Shown here piece after piece: positions 4,267 through 5,856 of a stretch of DNA of 5,856 nucleotides. Within the stretch, counting starts at the first letter, position 1, and every line of letters begins with the position of its first letter. Below the pieces are notes generated by a model. The model was not told where the DNA came from. It saw only the letters and a list, made by a program, of their open reading frames with translations, and made no database searches. The position numbers and the translations under genes are program-made. This DNA is from Rhodoferax sp. (lineage in GTDB: Bacteria; Pseudomonadota; Gammaproteobacteria; Burkholderiales; Burkholderiaceae): contig JAQGNA010000363.1 of NCBI GenBank assembly GCA_028292075.1, forward strand, positions 1 through 5,856, in the 5' to 3' direction.

Positions 4267-5750
4267 GCGAGCCGACCGCATCCCCACTGAAGCCCGACCG
4301 TGCGCTGCTGGCGCCGGGCCTGGAGATCTCGCGCATCGTCACCGGCCTGTGGCAGGTGGCCGACATGGAGCGCGGCGGCACCCTGCTCGACCCGCAGCGC
4401 GGCGCCGAGGCCATGGCCGATTACGCCCGCGCCGGCTTCGACACCTTCGACATGGCCGACCACTACGGCTCGGCCGAGGTCATCACCGGCACGCTGCTCG
4501 CGTCGAACGCGGTGCCGGGTGCGCGCGCCTTCACGAAGTGGTGCCCGCCGCCCGGCCCGATGACGGCCGCCGTGGTGCGCGAGGGCGTGATGCGCTCGGT
4601 CGAGCGGCTGCAGGTGCCGCGCATCGACCTGCTGCAGTTCCACTGGTGGAGCTTCGACGACCCGCGCTACCTCGACGCCATGGTCGAACTTGCCAGGCTG
4701 CGTGAAGAAGGTTTGATCGCCCACCTGGGCCTGGCCAACTTCGACACGGCGCACCTGCGGGTGCTGCTGAGCGAGGGCATTCCCATCGCCACCAACCAGG
4801 TGTGCATGTCGCTGCTCGACCGGCGTGGCACCGAGGCCATGTCCACGCTGTGCCAGGCGCACGGCGTGAGGCTGCTGACCTACGGCGTGCTGGGCGGCGG
4901 CTTCCTGGGCGAGAAGTGGCTGGGTGCCGCCGAGCCGGCGGAAGTGAACGACTGGAGCAAGATGAAGTACCGCCGCTTCATCGAAGCGGTGGGCGGCTGG
5001 GCCGCGTTGCAGGCCGTGCTGCGGGCCGCCCATGCGGTGGGCCGGAAGCATGGCGTGTCGATCTCCAACGTGGCGACACGCTGGGTGCTGGAGCAGCCGG
5101 CCGTGGCCGCGGTCATCGTCGGCGCGCGGCTCGGCGAACGCGAACACCGCGCCGACAACCTCAAGCTCTTCGGCTTCGCGCTCGACGCCGAAGACCACGC
5201 GCTGCTGGACGCGGCCTTTGCCACCACCCACCGCCTGCCGGGCGACTGCGGCGACGAATACCGCCGTCCGCCCTTCCTCACCGCCTCGGGCGACCTGAGC
5301 CACCACCTCGACACCGTGCCGCCGCTCTGGCCGCGGTTGCGCGTGCCCGGCCATGCCGACCGCTGGACCATCGACAGTGGCAGCGTCTGGGAGCCGCTGG
5401 CCGGCTATGCCCGCGCCGTGCGCGTGGGCGACCGCATCATGGTCTCGGGCACCACCGCCACGCATGGCGGCGGCCAGCTCGTGGGGCAGGGCGATGCGGC
5501 GGTGCAGGCCACCTACATCCTCGACAAGATCGAGGCCAGCCTCAAGGCGCTGGGCGGCCGGCTGCAGGACGTGGTGCGCACCCGCATCTACCTCACCGAC
5601 GCCAACGACTGGCAGGCGGTGAGCGCGGTGCACGGGCAGTACTTCGGCGACATCCGGCCGGCCAACACCATGCTGGCCGTGAAGGAGCTCATCGGCGACG
5701 GCTACCGCGTCGAGATCGAGGCCGAGGCCATCACCGGCGCGGCGCTGTAG
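4263..5750 (+). CDS. Aldo/keto reductase fused to a C-terminal RidA/YjgF-like domain
   Basis: A 495-residue two-domain cytoplasmic protein. Residues about 15-325 are an aldo/keto reductase with an intact tetrad: D63 and Y68 in FDMADHY, K92 in FTKWC, H127 in LLQFHWWSF. The C-terminal cofactor region VAAVIVGARLGEREH (281-295) is also present. A linker of about 45 residues (326-371, with GDEYRRPPF and SHHLDTVPPLWPRL) leads to a RidA-like domain at about 372-492: WEPLAGYARAVRVGDRIMVSGTT, LKALGGRLQDVVRTRIYLTD, and a closing RVEIEAEAI strand. RidA proteins remove reactive enamine/imine intermediates. Their key arginine follows a P-A pair, but here that position is N468 (RPANTM), so classical imine deaminase activity is doubtful. 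The start is the ATG in an ATGA overlap with the binding-protein stop, so it is probably translated by coupling. An open frame continues upstream but overlaps the binding-protein gene and has no domain content. Confidence 0.9.
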   Translation: MSEPTASPLKPDRALLAPGLEISRIVTGLWQVADMERGGTLLDPQRGAEAMADYARAGFDTFDMADHYGSAEVITGTLLASNAVPGARAFTKWCPPPGPMTAAVVREGVMRSVERLQVPRIDLLQFHWWSFDDPRYLDAMVELARLREEGLIAHLGLANFDTAHLRVLLSEGIPIATNQVCMSLLDRRGTEAMSTLCQAHGVRLLTYGVLGGGFLGEKWLGAAEPAEVNDWSKMKYRRFIEAVGGWAALQAVLRAAHAVGRKHGVSISNVATRWVLEQPAVAAVIVGARLGEREHRADNLKLFGFALDAEDHALLDAAFATTHRLPGDCGDEYRRPPFLTASGDLSHHLDTVPPLWPRLRVPGHADRWTIDSGSVWEPLAGYARAVRVGDRIMVSGTTATHGGGQLVGQGDAAVQATYILDKIEASLKALGGRLQDVVRTRIYLTDANDWQAVSAVHGQYFGDIRPANTMLAVKELIGDGYRVEIEAEAITGAAL

Positions 5751-5759
5751 ACCGTGCCG

Positions 5760-5856
5760 ATGCCTCCCGCCATGACCACGGCCGCCACCGGCGCGCCGTC
5801 GCGCGACCTGCTGGTGGTCGACCGCATCTCGAAGCACTTCGGCGGTCACCAGGCGG
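5760..5856 (+). CDS. ABC transporter ATP-binding protein (LivG-like), N-terminal fragment
   Basis: The frame is open to the right edge. After an Ala/Thr-rich start it reads LLVVDRISKHFGGHQA, the first strands of an ABC ATPase of the branched-chain amino acid type (LivG pattern: L-x-V-x-x-(L/I)-S-K-x-F-GG-x-x-A). The Walker A motif lies beyond the window. This would be a cytoplasmic ATPase energising import with the binding protein encoded at 2971. The start is uncertain: in-frame candidates are GTG 5754, ATG 5760 and ATG 5772, none with a clear ribosome site. ATG 5760 is ten bases after the preceding stop, which suits coupled translation. Permease genes are not in the window and probably follow. 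Confidence 0.78.
   Translation, partial: MPPAMTTAATGAPSRDLLVVDRISKHFGGHQA

Noticed and set aside
4113..5849. Long minus-strand open frame opposite the reductase-RidA gene
   Set aside because: Same explanation: low-complexity His/Arg/Gly-rich translation antisense to a gene with intact catalytic motifs.

Overview
The window is a high-GC bacterial segment with dense, mostly co-directional genes, frequent ATGA overlaps and strong G/C bias at third codon positions. Gene content (FadR-type regulator, branched-chain-amino-acid-type ABC transporter, amidohydrolase, aldo/keto reductases) suggests a Burkholderiales betaproteobacterium of the Comamonadaceae (Variovorax-like) type. That placement is inferred from style and content, not from a database match.

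Layout. (1) At the left edge, on the minus strand, is the first part of an amidohydrolase-family gene (154 down to beyond base 1). (2) Divergent from it is a GntR/FadR-family regulator, best started at GTG 360 behind a GGAGG site. The divergent gap holds a plausible minus-strand promoter with a short CGGT-N-ACCG palindrome in its spacer. (3) From 1227 to 1427 lies a control region with the best promoter in the window (TTGACA-N17-AATAAT, 1298-1326). An 18-bp imperfect palindrome with perfect 6-bp arms lies just downstream of the expected transcription start, followed by a leader hairpin whose loop is complementary to the next ribosome binding site. (4) A probable operon then runs rightward: a small TIGR04076-like protein (1428-1841), an aldo/keto reductase (1838-2878, ATGA overlap), a secreted Leu/Ile/Val-type substrate-binding protein (2971-4266), and a second aldo/keto reductase fused to a C-terminal RidA/YjgF-like domain (4263-5750, ATGA overlap). 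The N-terminus of an ABC transporter ATPase (about 5760 to beyond 5856) follows and probably begins the rest of the transporter.

Reading the genes together: the substrate-binding protein and ATPase imply uptake of a small carboxylate- or amino-acid-like compound. Two paralogous NAD(P)H-dependent reductases with intact catalytic tetrads, one carrying a RidA-like domain that lacks the canonical catalytic arginine, probably act on the imported compound or on a carbonyl derived from it. The FadR-type protein next to the operon promoter is the natural candidate regulator. The substrate cannot be read from the sequence. The most unusual items are the reductase-RidA fusion, the reductase/transporter/TIGR04076 grouping, the loss of the metal-ligand residues in the regulator's effector domain, and the promoter-operator-leader architecture. 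No RNA genes, mobile elements, CRISPR arrays or integration signs were found.
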